A stretch of 25,121 nucleotides of DNA, taken from Acanthaster planci (lineage: Eukaryota > Echinodermata > Asteroidea > Valvatida > Acanthasteridae). Under the pieces are notes generated by a model. That model worked only from the letters and a program-made list of their open reading frames with translations. It did no database searches and was not told the origin of the DNA. The stretch is from the NCBI RefSeq assembly GCF_001949145.1, contig NW_019091481.1, positions 48,408 to 73,528 of the forward strand. Direction: 5' to 3'. Position numbers and translations under genes: made by a program. Positions 13,501-22,300 of this stretch are shown here, in pieces; the stretch's first letter is position 1; every line of letters begins with the position of its first letter.

Positions 13501-15462
13501 CCGCCTGTTTACTTTTATTGGTGATGAGTTTTCCTGTCTTGGACTTCAGTGGTGCCGCTTTCAGTTGAGCTACACCATATTCCAATAATTTGATTTACAA
13601 GAAGTTCGTCACAAGTTTAAGTATCTCTGAAAGACAATGGCACGACAGCGTATTGCTCTATTGTTCAACGGTTAGCGCAACTAGTGCGCTATCGTCGTGC
13701 TATTGCAGTGCTGTTGCCTCATTAAAATAATTATCTTCCAGTAAAACGTGACCGTTGCTTTATTTATCTTACTGAAATCTAAGGAAAGATCGTTTTACAA
13801 AAATCATTTCTGGAATTACTTTTTGTTTGTGAAATAGCTGGGTGAATTCGTCACAACGGGATTTGTTGATCCACAGGCCAACCACAGGAGGAATTATGCT
13901 TCTTCTTGCCATACACACGTGCGATGAGGTTTGTAAGTTACGTAACACTGAATATGTAGGGCGCGATCAGTCGCTTGCACAGTGCTTTGGGCTGATACTT
14001 AAAATCTTAAGAATGAACTTTCCCTTTTAGAGCAATCTTTTATGACTGTGGATTTGGAAAAGCCATCAGGCAATGGTGGACCTCGATAAATCTTGGCGCA
14101 AGTGAGGTCAGTATGCCAAGATCAATCACAAAGATCGACGTATTGCGCTTAAATACATAGGACTAAAGGATCTGGGCCAAGTGAGGGCTCTTGAGTAAGT
14201 TGGAGGATACTGACCCAGTATATGACATAAAGAACATGAATTTATCAGTTCGGTATTTCAAAACAGAAAGGTCAATCAGAAATATTGGGTCTACGAAGGG
14301 AGCGGAGCTGATAGGACAGACTTATGCACGTCCGAATGACTTTGAGGCGCTTTGTTTTGGGCGAGCACTGTTGGAATACTGAACTGGCTCATTATCAGTG
14401 TCTCTTTAACTTCTCAGTTATCAAAAATTCATCTAAATACAACAAGTGGTCACGTCACTTGTATTGATGTTGGTGACCACCAACGTTTTAAAACAACATA
14501 AAAACGGGGACTGTGAAAACTGGGCAATACTCAAACATTTCGAGGAAACTTTGGAACAAAGCCTACTATATTATGCTGATATTTATCAAATTACTATGAA
14601 TGGCAATTATGTGGATAAGCATACAATCATTTCTTCAATCGACATCTAGGAACTAGAATAAATAACACTAAAAATGTGGAATTTTGATATGACGACGTCA
14701 CCCCAAACCTCGGTATTAGAACCTCAGTATTGCAGGTTTATCCTGCAAAGACGTAAAATGTACCCAAGGACTCTAAAAGAGAACAGCCAAACTGATCTTT
14801 GTGGTGTAAACATCAGACCATGTCTCTTTCAACAGCTCCACTGGCTTCTTATCAGTGAATGTATCATTTTCAAGTTATTGGCAATCACAAAACTGCTTGA
14901 CCGACCATGTTGTCCCTTATCTCACTGAACTTACCACCTATGCCTGCACACACCGTTCCAATTCCTGGGATATCGCACCAACAGCCAAATTAGCTCTTCC
15001 ATTTCCACAAAGGTTTTGATGCAACTACTCCTAATCTGTCACGCAACTTCCTTTACTTACTTGAAAACATTACTTGCATGTAAAACTCACCCTTTCCACA
15101 CTTGTTTCGCCTCATCACCATTCCCATTCTGTATAACACCTTTATTTAAGTGTAATGTTGTGATAGCAGATTGTATGCGAACACTATATGAATACCTGAA
15201 TAATTATTATAATTATTAAAACATTTGAGAATAATTAAGCCCACTTTTCCGAAATGTTTTGTTTTTTCTACAGGTTAGTGCATACGGATTTGCAGGAAGT
15301 TATGACGAATACTCCGACCATTATTATGACAAAATTTTTAAGAAACATAAGACTTTTTTGAATCACGACAATCAAGCTGAAAACGAACTATGGAAGGAAC
15401 TTGATAAACGCCGAATCATCAGGTTGTATACGAGGGAGAACACTGAAAAGAGTGAGGCATAA
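1426..15462 (+). CDS. ST6GALNAC1/2-like: Gene A: ST6GALNAC1/2-like sialyltransferase, nine-exon model (first exon missing)
   Basis: Proposed join: 1426-1536, 2130-2433, 2746-2914, 4277-4460, 4805-4943, 5690-5877, 6572-6661, 13838-13928, 15274-15462. After the first base, which completes a split codon, this gives 487 codons and a stop with no internal stop. Residues are counted from the first whole codon. A membrane anchor (about 1-22) is followed by a stem (about 37-137), a CPTS segment, motif L with CAVIGNGG (about 230-237), EDVGTRTSF, motif S with HRPTTGG, motif III HYYD (441-444) and motif VS as H-x4-E (456-461). GT29 enzymes of this branch move sialic acid from CMP-sialic acid onto GalNAc of O-glycans in the Golgi lumen; that activity is inferred from the family. 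Human ST6GALNAC2 is about 374 residues and ST6GALNAC1 about 600, so the size fits. The start codon exon was not found, and the exon 6-7 junction is non-canonical. Confidence 0.88.
1537..2129 (+). other. Intron 1 of gene A
   Basis: Bounded by GTGAGT and AG by phase matching. It contains a pyrimidine-rich stretch near 1865-1930. The short open frames here overlap on both strands and show no recognisable motif. Confidence 0.6.
2130..2433 (+). CDS. Gene A exon 2: stem region
   Basis: The exon encodes a polar, low-similarity stem with one N-glycosylation sequon (NYS), ending in HDRQFIDYM before donor GTGAGC at 2434. The acceptor AG at 2128-2129 is chosen because it alone nearby gives the phase 2 entry required by exon 1; the stronger-looking CAG at 2134-2136 would shift the phase. 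The exit is phase 0. Gene B has an equivalent exon ending in PDTQFLNYM, which supports the 3' border. The stem holds the catalytic domain away from the membrane and normally varies quickly in this family. Confidence 0.78.
2434..2745 (+). other. Intron 2 of gene A
   Basis: An AT-rich intron between donor GTGAGC and acceptor ATAAG. Nothing else is seen in it. Confidence 0.7.
2746..2914 (+). CDS. Gene A exon 3: CPTS / start of catalytic domain
   Basis: The acceptor is ATAAG before 2746 with phase 0 entry, and the 169 nt leave phase 1. It encodes CPTSLRWKMLL, a charged patch, FVPETPILAW, then EHFSRDEYARLSRFHGIFGW. Vertebrate ST6GALNAC1/2 have a matching CP-S segment, a short hydrophobic strand and an HF-S-EW-RL-HF-PFG pattern just before motif L. 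Gene B's exon 3 has exactly the same length and phases. The donor is GTTGGC, a weak form of the consensus, but it falls at the same position as gene B's good GTAAGA donor. The reading frame otherwise runs on to a TAA at 2938-2940. Confidence 0.88.
2915..4276 (+). other. Intron 3 of gene A
   Basis: Contains a 12-base C run at 3383-3394 beside an inverted repeat (ATATGATGAA, loop TC, arms 3398-3407 and 3410-3419). Two related GC-richer patches at about 3310-3370 and 3740-3800 share GC(A/G)TACGC(T/C)ATGCG followed by G-rich sequence, suggesting copies of an unidentified repeat. No exon is supported. Confidence 0.6.
4277..4460 (+). CDS. Gene A exon 4: sialyl motif L, first half
   Basis: The acceptor is AACAG before 4277 (phase 1 entry) and the donor is GTGAGT at 4461 (phase 2 exit). 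The exon ends in [20 protein letters not shown] followed by AHNYIFR. This is the N-terminal half of sialyl motif L, which binds the CMP-sialic acid donor; the cysteine of CAVIGNGG normally forms a disulfide with the cysteine of motif S. The sequence CAV-GNGGIL-S-G-EIDAH/S-Y/F-FR is typical of ST6GALNAC1/2 and differs from ST6GALNAC3-6. The upstream part carries a sequon (NIS) near NNISC. It was not listed as a long open frame because stops flank both splice sites. Confidence 0.95.
4461..4804 (+). other. Intron 4 of gene A
   Basis: AT-rich; it splits motif L between exons 4 and 5. Nothing else is seen. Confidence 0.8.
4805..4943 (+). CDS. Gene A exon 5: end of motif L (EDVGTRTSF)
   Basis: The acceptor follows a pyrimidine tract (TTTCCTCTTCAAAG) and the first base completes an arginine codon. 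The exon encodes VNSAITKGFEEDVGTRTSFY, then CFGIITLSNTLAEGLSTGFL and QLPNDK. Vertebrate ST6GALNAC1/2 read SGA-IKG-E-DVGTRTSFYGFTAFSL at this position. The glycine after SFY is replaced here by cysteine. The donor is GTTTGA, with phase 0 exit. Confidence 0.94.
4944..5689 (+). other. Intron 5 of gene A
   Basis: An AT-rich intron. The open frame at 5181-5426 shows no family motif and is most likely chance. Confidence 0.75.
5690..5877 (+). CDS. Gene A exon 6: mid-catalytic domain
   Basis: A strong acceptor (TATCTTTTCAG) precedes 5690 with phase 0 entry. The exon encodes GIRYIFFADNPWAYAFLAAA, a short linker, and KNWFS. Vertebrate ST6GALNAC1/2 have V-RYL-FLEG-RDYEWLEAL and F-WFR here. No usable GT donor occurs before the in-frame TAG at 5888-5890. 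The GT at 5869 would create a TGA when joined to exon 7. Ending at CAG/GC (5877/5878) restores the frame into exon 7 and gives WFSRGRLPPKF, which aligns well with the family. The 3' border is therefore inferred. Confidence 0.82.
5878..6571 (+). other. Intron 6 of gene A (proposed GC-AG intron)
   Basis: Begins GCGGCC if the exon 6 model is right and ends TACTCCAG. It includes the TAG at 5888-5890 that would otherwise end the frame and an AATAAA at 6288-6293. No additional coding segment is visible. Confidence 0.55.
6572..6661 (+). CDS. Gene A exon 7: HPDF segment
   Basis: The acceptor is TTTTACTCCAG before 6572 (phase 2 entry) and the donor is GTGAGT at 6662 (phase 2 exit). The 90-nt exon encodes GRLPPKFPKKLTANDVKLV followed by HPDFQRYLKYK. 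Vertebrate ST6GALNAC1/2 have -YLLLHPDF-RYMKN- at this point, so HPDF and the aromatic-basic tail place it firmly. It precedes the 7.2-kb intron that carries both retrotransposons. Confidence 0.9.
6662..7145 (+). other. Start of intron 7 of gene A, before the first retrotransposon
   Basis: AT-rich sequence following donor GTGAGT. A small repeat of CACGAACTAGTTCACG type with related CACGC motifs lies near 6790-6840. The open frame at 6885-7070 has no recognisable motif. Confidence 0.6.
7146..10740 (-). mobile_element. Antisense non-LTR retrotransposon (EN-RT, decayed, near full length)
   Basis: Read on the minus strand, the element has in order a short 5' region, an AP-type endonuclease, reverse transcriptase, a C-terminal domain, and a 3' UTR ending in an AATAAA signal near 7166-7175 and a short tail at about 7146. 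The 3' end is fairly clear. The 5' limit is uncertain and could reach 10800 or beyond. The domain order and C-terminal sequence fit the Jockey/CR1/Rex1 group; I cannot fix the clade. It lies wholly inside intron 7 of gene A and opposes it in direction. No target-site duplication was identified. Confidence 0.85.
7674..10488 (-). pseudogene. Broken ORF2 (endonuclease and reverse transcriptase) of the first retrotransposon
   Basis: A plausible start, MTSADFVSNLPSDDD, lies at 10488. The endonuclease shows YGFTETWS (about 10250-10285), NVYRAPGTSLDS (about 10010-10050) and TATLIDNILTN (about 9895-9935). The reverse transcriptase shows GIWREINCIVEKRKNNDLP (about 9350-9420), AKIIPIFKSGDENVISNYRP (8943-9017), VPQGSILGPLLF (about 8540-8580) and the catalytic box LFADDTTIF (about 8480-8507). 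A C-terminal segment with RAHTARLFARLGTLT and NNLLPSTF runs to a stop at 7674. These blocks sit in different frames with in-frame stops between them, for example a shift between VPQG and FADD. The copy is therefore inactive. Confidence 0.85.
10741..11639. other. Gap between the two retrotransposons in intron 7
   Basis: The left part may still belong to the 5' UTR of the first element. The rest is strongly AT-rich (11080-11340). The open frame at 11305-11577 matches nothing I recognise. Confidence 0.5.
11640..13590 (-). mobile_element. Second antisense non-LTR retrotransposon, 5'-truncated reverse transcriptase relic
   Basis: On the minus strand the order is APLKSKTGKLIT...KQAE--VEH (13585-13480), SQCGFTAGRSTVD (about 13075-13120), AFINLIKAFDT (about 12985-13020), HGRADGKLFHIVR (about 12500-12540), LFADDTALLSHTETW (about 12210-12260), SLKKTYIV, and a C-terminal RFKDKRD...DDRQAV segment (about 11780-11860). 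This is the reverse transcriptase and C-terminus of a widespread animal LINE type, different from the element at 7.1-10.7 kb. No endonuclease is visible, so the copy is 5'-truncated near 13590. About 200 bp of foreign sequence interrupts it just before the FADD box (about 12265-12470). Frames are broken throughout. The clade was not assigned (RTE-like or CR1-like). Confidence 0.78.
13838..13928 (+). CDS. Gene A exon 8: sialyl motif S
   Basis: The acceptor is GTGAAATAG before 13838, following a T-rich tract; the first base completes an asparagine codon. The exon encodes WVNSSQRDLLIHRPTTGG then IMLLLAIHTCDE. Vertebrate homologues have W-IYRPTTGALLLL-AL-LCD-VSAYGF, so this is motif S, which contacts both donor and acceptor. 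The cysteine in HTCDE is the expected partner for the motif L cysteine. The donor is GTTTGT with phase 0 exit, directly into VSAYGF of exon 9. Confidence 0.94.
13929..15273 (+). other. Intron 8 of gene A
   Basis: AT-rich, GTTTGT to CTACAG. Several short open frames (for example 14191-14382 and 14674-14928) have no family motif or splice support. Confidence 0.7.
15274..15462 (+). CDS. Gene A exon 9: motifs III and VS, stop codon
   Basis: The acceptor is TTTTTTCTACAG before 15274, phase 0. The exon encodes VSAYGFAGSYDEYSDHYYD, then FLNHDNQAENELWKELDKRR, IIRLYTRE and a short charged tail, ending with TAA at 15460-15462. HYYD is motif III and H-x4-E (HDNQAE) is motif VS, which carries the catalytic-base histidine in this family. 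Vertebrate relatives read NHD-K-E--WK-LHD-GIIKLYQR, a close match. The protein ends about a dozen residues after LYTR, as expected for ST6GALNAC1/2. Confidence 0.95.
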   Translation, partial: VSAYGFAGSYDEYSDHYYDKIFKKHKTFLNHDNQAENELWKELDKRRIIRLYTRENTEKSEA

Positions 15463-15468
15463 ATTGCC

Positions 15469-15474
15469 AATAAA
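15469..15474 (+). terminator. Polyadenylation signal of gene A
   Basis: AATAAA lies six bases after the gene A stop codon, implying a very short 3' UTR if it is the one used. A second AATAAA at 6288-6293 lies downstream of the exon 6 TAG and could end a truncated transcript, but nothing else supports that. Confidence 0.55.
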
Positions 15475-18400
15475 AATACATGTCTAAATTTGGAAAGACG
15501 AATTGAAATTGTAACAATTGTTTCAAATTTTGAGCTGTGTTATAGTTAATTTGAGAAAGTGTGGAAAACTAGTAGAAATATCGTGGTATTCGGGATCTAC
15601 AGTAGTAAGAGCTGTTAAAACAATACTTCTTATTTGTGCAATACAGTCATCACCGTCAATATGAACTAACGCAACGGTGAAGCATTGTGCACGCTTCAGG
15701 CAAAGAATTAACAATTCCCATAATTTTCGTATTCACGAACTAACACAGAAGTATGTGTGAGCTGAGAACTGACAGTTCCTGATAATCCGTGTTTTCAGGA
15801 ATTAAAACGTGTAAGTCTCAAGAAATATTTTAAAAAAATAGAACTTCTGTTAATTTCTAATGAAAGAATGATTTTTAGTGAAATTCTATAACAGTGCAAA
15901 AGTTTACGGATGGGTTATTCGTGTGAAGTGTTCACTAATATATTCCTCTGAATCGTATGTCTAAAAATGCGAATGTGTTATTTCGTAAAAACCAAAATTT
16001 GGAAATCGTAGATTAGTGTGCCCTATGCGCGAGCACAACCCCTTTATCTTTACGCTAATTCGCGTGATTGACCGGTTTTCACGAAGTGTACAGAACCAAG
16101 AAGCTTCAATTTTTGTGGTGTCGCCGACACATTGGCGTCTCCAGGTCATGGGAGAGCAAAATGGGTTTTTTCCTAAATACGAAGGTCCGGGGGCGTAAAC
16201 CCCAGGATATCGGGATATATAGCCCACACACAAACATACTGACTTTTTTATGAGGGGCACAAAAATTTTAGCAGATTGTTAAGGATGTTTAGGATTTCCT
16301 AACGACTAACGTGTTTGCAATATCACTAAAAAGAGGAAACGAGTAAAGCCATGAATAGACCTATGCCATTCTGATGTAAGACTCTTAATACACTGTACAA
16401 ATGTAAATCTTTATCATGAACATCGCCCCAATACAGTGTATGGTGCATGTCCCCCCCCCCCGCTTTTCAAATTTCCATGGTCAGACAAGTCATCCCCCCA
16501 CCTTTCCCCATCCCCTATTCCCCTAATTTGCAGGACAGATATACGCAACTGCAAAATGTCATTCATTTTTCAACCGTTTAATGAATCCTCACTCCGTCCT
16601 GATGAAGCAGTAGTACCGATTTTAAAATGCAGATGATTTCAATTCCTTTTAAAAAATCGACAAATCCCCCCCCGACGAGACAGGTGTTAAATAAAGAATA
16701 AATCTGTCATTTTGTGACAAACAGAATGCTCCATATACGGGCCGACTTAGATCTCCGCTCACCGTATATTTTGAAACAAAAAGTTTTTATTTACTTATTC
16801 ACTGCAAAACTTACTGGAGTGTTCGACAAATGCCCCCCCCCCAAGAGACTGGTGTGAAAGGAACAATGATTCCGTCGTTTTGTGACAAGCAAAATGCTTC
16901 ATATATGGGCAGAGTTAGATCTCTGCTCACCGAACAGTTTTTATTTTGTTATTTACTGGAAACCTAACTGTAGTGTTGTGTTTTCAGGAGATTTAGGTTT
17001 AATAAAAATTTACTGGTTGAAGGAAATTCACTTTGTACCTGTATCTTTTATCCCCTTCGAACTACTGAACATGCTGCGTTGTCCAATGATCACACGTTGT
17101 AGTTCAATGAATAAGTTTCTTTCCATGGAATTCGTCATGAACGATATGTACGATTAAAAGCACATCAACGTAGAAAGCTTCTTTTGGACGTAAGCGTTGG
17201 TTGTGGACTTTTTCCCAAATTCTTCTTTACCCTCCCACCCGACACAAAATCAAGACACTGACATTGAACAGGACTCCTTTTCAGCAAACCATAAACCCTC
17301 CGTGTACCACTGAATACCATCAATAGCAACGTCATTGGCACAATGTCGGCATTTGAAATAACAATTATACCGCTGCAGCAGTGATGGCAAGGTATTGATC
17401 GTGTGTGTCAGTTTTAACAGATGTTTGGGCTGAAAATCAAACAAGTTTTTATTTTAATTATTTTCAGTCAAGGCAGTAATTTATTTCCATTAAAAAGTTG
17501 GGAACATCCAATCTGTCATTTTAATTTCATTTCGTAAGGTTTTAGCGGTTCGTTGTTGAAAGCATAAGCCTGGCTCAATCTTACAAGTTTACAATTCCAC
17601 CTAATCGATTGGCATTTGCTGCAGTTTTATCGACAGCTTCGGTACGGCAATAAACATGAAGCGTTTATAAGCAGGTCTGACCGGGGTGTTAAAAATTTCA
17701 ATACGGTACAATATTACGCACGATCCATTAGGAAACTATCGCTGTTTTTGTTTTAAAACTGAGAGGATGTCTTTTGCACTTTTCAGCTGTAAGTCAGCCG
17801 GACACGGTGGATTCGTCTTAAAATGGTTTGTATTGAATTTTCTATCATTTTGGTATTCCCTGTTGCCAATCGGATTCATAACCTTAAACGTACCTGTAAG
17901 ACCTGGCTTACACTTCCCGAAGTGATGGATTTTCCAAACAAAACATATCACATGCAATAACAAATCCCATAACTATTTGGTTTGAATCAATAAATGAACA
18001 CAATGCCTCTGCCTTCGGCGAAATAATTTTCCGCGGGTAAAATGACATCTCGCACCCGGAGTTGTTAAAAACACTGTTCGTACTTTGTTCTTTTATCATG
18101 GATTAATGTATAGTCGACAATATTGGGACGTGGGATTGTTCATTAAACAAATCAGTGCTACAACCATAGGATTAGATACGTTATTATTTAATAAGCAATG
18201 GAGCTAACTTGTTAATTTTCGAATACTGTATTAGATTTCAGGCTTTTCTGTATGATTCTTGCAAAGATTTTTAACAAGCCCTGCTGGGGCCTATTCGAAC
18301 ACATTTTGAATGTACTATCAAGCAAACAGCTTGAAGTTGGAGTGGAATCGTCAGTGAACCTAAGTAATGAAGTTACTGTTAGATGTAGGCTTAATTAAAC

Positions 18401-19321
18401 TAACAAAGAAGCTGGTCATGATACAGCAACCAGGAGAATACGTGTAGGCAATCCGCAAAAAATTGTCATTTAAATTTAGTTTTTTATGTCGGAGCAGTTT
18501 GCTCATACCGCCTTAATTATTTTTACGGTGCCATTTTTATGGCGCTCAATTTCGTTTATACGCATCTGTTTGTTTACAAGCCCACCCAAATTAGAGATTC
18601 GATAAAATACATCTTGGACTCGAGTCGAAATCGAGTTGTTATTTTTTTTTCTAGCTTGTTACTTGACTTGTAAGCATTAACTTGGACTTGTGTCTGAGAC
18701 TCGCAAAATGACTAGGGATTTGAATTAATCCGGACTTCCAAAATGACTGGCTGCCAACTGTAATAAATATGTCACCCAGTCGTCTTCAGTTTGGTACACG
18801 CCTTCATTCAATAATATTGCCACCTTCGAGTCTTTCTTTCCTTGTGCAATTACATCAAATAGACGAAAGGTAATCAAACAGAATAATATTATCATTAGTG
18901 CAGCTGCACTGTCATCCTATAAGGTTTTATTTTTCTATTACTTCGACGTCTACTGGTCTTTATGTATTTGTTTAAAATATAAAGGATCCAAGACATGATT
19001 TTCTATTCCGTAGCCAGACATTCAGGAACGTGCATTTCAATTTATTTGTTGAGATTTAATTAAATTCAGAAAAAAGGGTTTGTGAAATATTTCTAGAGAG
19101 TAATATAATATTTTGAGATATAAATTATGATAAATTATGTGAGGGAACAGATACTTTTTCTGGGAAACAGAAATCAATATTTTCCACAGAACGAAGCTTT
19201 CACATGTATAGTACTTTTAACTTTTCATTTCTGACTTTCCCTTCAGGGACTCCATACTTTCAAAATGATTGAGTGTTGCTTTTCACATTATAGCTGTTTA
19301 TTTTTATTTTGTTTGTTGTAG
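15475..19321. other. Intergenic region between gene A and gene B
   Basis: No coding segment could be supported. It holds the poly-C-linked tandem repeat at 16657-16980 and a degenerate GACTTG/GAGTC-rich patch at about 18610-18720. The start codon exon of gene B would be expected here, but no candidate with a phase 2 donor stood out. Confidence 0.5.
16657..16980. repeat. Two-unit tandem repeat with poly-C leader
   Basis: Unit 1 (16657-16822) and unit 2 (16823-16980) each start TCGACAAAT, then a C run (16666-16673 and 16833-16842). Each then carries GAGAC-GGTGT, TTTTGTGACAA-CA-AATGCT and TTAGATCTC-GCTCACCG in the same order. The units differ by scattered substitutions and small indels. A further 11-base C run at 16451-16461 lies just upstream. 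It is an old tandem duplication of about 160 bp. Confidence 0.8.
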
Positions 19322-19399
19322 GGTAGTCAGGCTTGTGCTGGCGACAGGTCTTGGAGTATCTTGCTACGCACTGGTGACTGGTATAAGCACTCTTACCAG
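19322..19399 (+). CDS. Gene B possible exon 1: transmembrane anchor
   Basis: The acceptor TTTGTTTGTTGTAG follows a long T-rich tract, and the donor is CAG/GTTTCC. Both borders are phase 2, as in gene A exon 1. The 78-nt exon encodes [20 protein letters not shown] followed by ISTLTR, a hydrophobic segment beginning next to an arginine, as expected for a type II anchor. It shows no sequence match to gene A's anchor beyond hydrophobicity. It is separated from the stem exon by 2.9 kb. Support is splice signals, phase and position only. Confidence 0.5.
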
Positions 19400-22300
19400 G
19401 TTTCCATCTATTTGGGAAAGGATATCATTTCCGTATGTATTGTTCATCGCTAAGTAATTTTAAAGTATTGACAGAAACTGGTATTTTCCCTCGGAATTGT
19501 TGGCAGGGGGTGATGCGGCTATTCCGCTTGAACTGCAAAAATATCTTTTGAGCCCGATGTAATTGAAGTGGTGTCATTGATTTCCAAAAATTGGACGTCA
19601 ACTTGTCCAACAGATTAGACTGAGGACAGATGAGCTATTGGGCCTCATGAAGGGGAACCCTATGTTAAAATTGTGTTAAAATACATTAACAGTGATGAAG
19701 CAGATTTTGCTCCTGAAGTTTTGATTTCAAAAATTGCTTCACAATACAAACAGATTTCCAAACTCCTTTAAATAGGAGAGGTGTAACAAAAACTCCTGCT
19801 TCACAAAACTCTGTCAGATCGGTAGATCATTTGCACCCCTTTTCTTCAGAAATGATAAAAATACCAGCAAATCTCATGCAAAAAACCGGGAAACCGTACT
19901 TCTCGAAAGAAAGCAAGCTGCCACTTGACGTCAACTTGGTCAGCTTTGATCATTTGGTGTCAGTTAAGAAGAGGGATCAATGAAAATAGAAAAGTATGAA
20001 ACAAAAGTGGACAGCAAGTTTTGATTGACTTTAGGCTCTGTGCTATTAGTGCATTGTCTTAAGGCATGTGTATAGCGAAAATGTGATTTATTCTTTCGCT
20101 CAGATGAACACCAAACCTAACATTAAAAACTGGAGCTTAAAAAAAAGAATAACTGAATCATAGTCTTAACGGTCCCTAACAACGGTTTCTGCTGTTTACA
20201 TTGAACATGGATAAATTTAAAGAGCAACAGAGACGGTTTCGTGAAAAAGTTAAAATATCTCAGGGCGCACCCGAAGCTGAGGATGCACCAAGTAGTTCAC
20301 GGGGCACGGAAAGCAAATTAAAAGTGATTTGTACATAATGTGTACTTTGCACAAATTCAAAGGGGAGGAGGCATCTGGGTCAGAGACCTATACGCAGGGA
20401 GAGGGAAAGTACCTTCCCTGTCCCCGTCACCTCCGTAGTTACGTCACTGGAAAAGGATATAAATCACTTGTCCGTACACCTCACTCAGAGTTAGACTGCG
20501 CATTCTGGCCAATCTGCGGTCTCCATGCCTTCTGGCGAATCAGCGGTCTCGTTTACCCATAATGACATACGGTGACGGACTGACTTTCAGGTTTGTGGAC
20601 ATTCCGTCCCGTGTGTAAATGCAAAATATCGTGTGGTGTCGATTTTCATCAACACTTTCCGTCATCGCCCATCTTTGTAAAACAATGGGCTCTTGACGTG
20701 AACTTTAAAGATTGCATACATCCATACGAAAGACCAAACGAAATATAAGTAAGAAAGTCAAAGATTTCATTTAATATTCTGTTGCGCACCCGCAAATCTT
20801 GGAATTCTAGCGCCCCCTAATTTTACTCGTTCTCGGTCCTTGCATTTGTCAGGGTCTCTTATTTAGCTCAGCTATGCATTGTCGACAGGTAGCAGAGACG
20901 CTAATTTTGTATTAAGTTACATTCATGCTCGATCATGCTCGACTATTAAGTTATATTCAAGCTCTTGGGCGTGATCGCGTGTTCCTCCACTCCTTTGTCC
21001 TTGTGTTTTCTCTGCTCAGTTTTGACATGTCGAAATTCCCCTCCACATGGCTGCGTGGTTGAGCGTGGTAAGATTCCCTGAAATGCTAATGTTCAGAAAC
21101 CTCAGATTTTGTAACTGTCAATCATTCACCACAGATGACCGGGTAAGCATTTCACGCACCCGGCTCTACACTTTGTACACGTGACTTCTTATTCTGTATT
21201 TTACCTTTTTACACACGACACTTAGATTCTTGCACACGACTCTAGCAGGAAGTCATGTGACCCTTTATGATGGAAGATTTTCATTGGTGGAGCTGTTCAG
21301 CGACGCTCATATTTTATTAATTTCTAAGTCTCTAGAATCCTATAAATAGACCAGATTTTCCCTAGCTCGTCGGTCAGGTGCAGCGGACCAAACCCTTGTT
21401 GCGAGAGCGGAACCTATCGTAGTGCGGCGGTTGGACCTTTTCCGAAAGAAGTGCGATAGTAACCATTCTTATGGCGAAGAAATGTAGCCATATGAATGAC
21501 CAGCTAGCTTAGCTTGGACCGATGCAAGAGCGGTACGAATTAGCCTAGGGTGCTAGTGAGAGTCGTAGCGACCCGTCACCGCTACGTCCGAACCGATTGC
21601 CGGGCGAGACACCCCGTGTCCCTCGCCACCCTTGTCCTGCTAACTAGCCCAGTCCTCCCCGTCTCTACGCTGAGCCAATGGTACATAGTGCGGCGACTTT
21701 ATCATTGCGCTCAACACATTGCGGTCTGAGCGGCAGTGCGGTCGGTACACACCGGCGCTGGCCCCGTCCAGCACTTGCTAGTCACCGTGGTGGTCCGGGA
21801 CAGCTCCCACTACGGCCCGGCCCGATGAGTGTGGCCTAGCTGTGCGATGCTACACACACGTAACGTAACCCACTCCGTCTGACTTGCATTTCCAATGGTC
21901 CCGCCAAACCGTAGTTTTGTTACACTCGTATACAACTTCGCCTCTCTATAACTTTGCCTTTTGTGTGTTGTATTATAAGCTACACCTTCTTCAAACCCAC
22001 ATTGAACTTTGATGAAGAGAAGTGAGAGCAATAAACCAACCATACAGTTTGACTGTCACCCAAACCCCTTGTTTCGCGTCCACCCTTTAATAAATTGTAG
22101 ACCCCAGATATCACATTCCGTAGACGGTAATAAAATCCATGCCACCATCGACTTGATATTTAGGGAACGCAACAATTCTTTAAATCTGTACCTTGTTCAT
22201 AGCATTACTGTTTCGACCTGAAACTTTTTTGTAGATTATTTTAGAGACTAATTCCGCCCATGTGAAATACAAAATCTATCTGCGTCACAATCGCTGAATA

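Noticed and set aside
16016-16260. Overlapping 60-99-codon frames on both strands
   Set aside because: No recognisable motif and no splice support; overlapping frames on both strands suggest chance.
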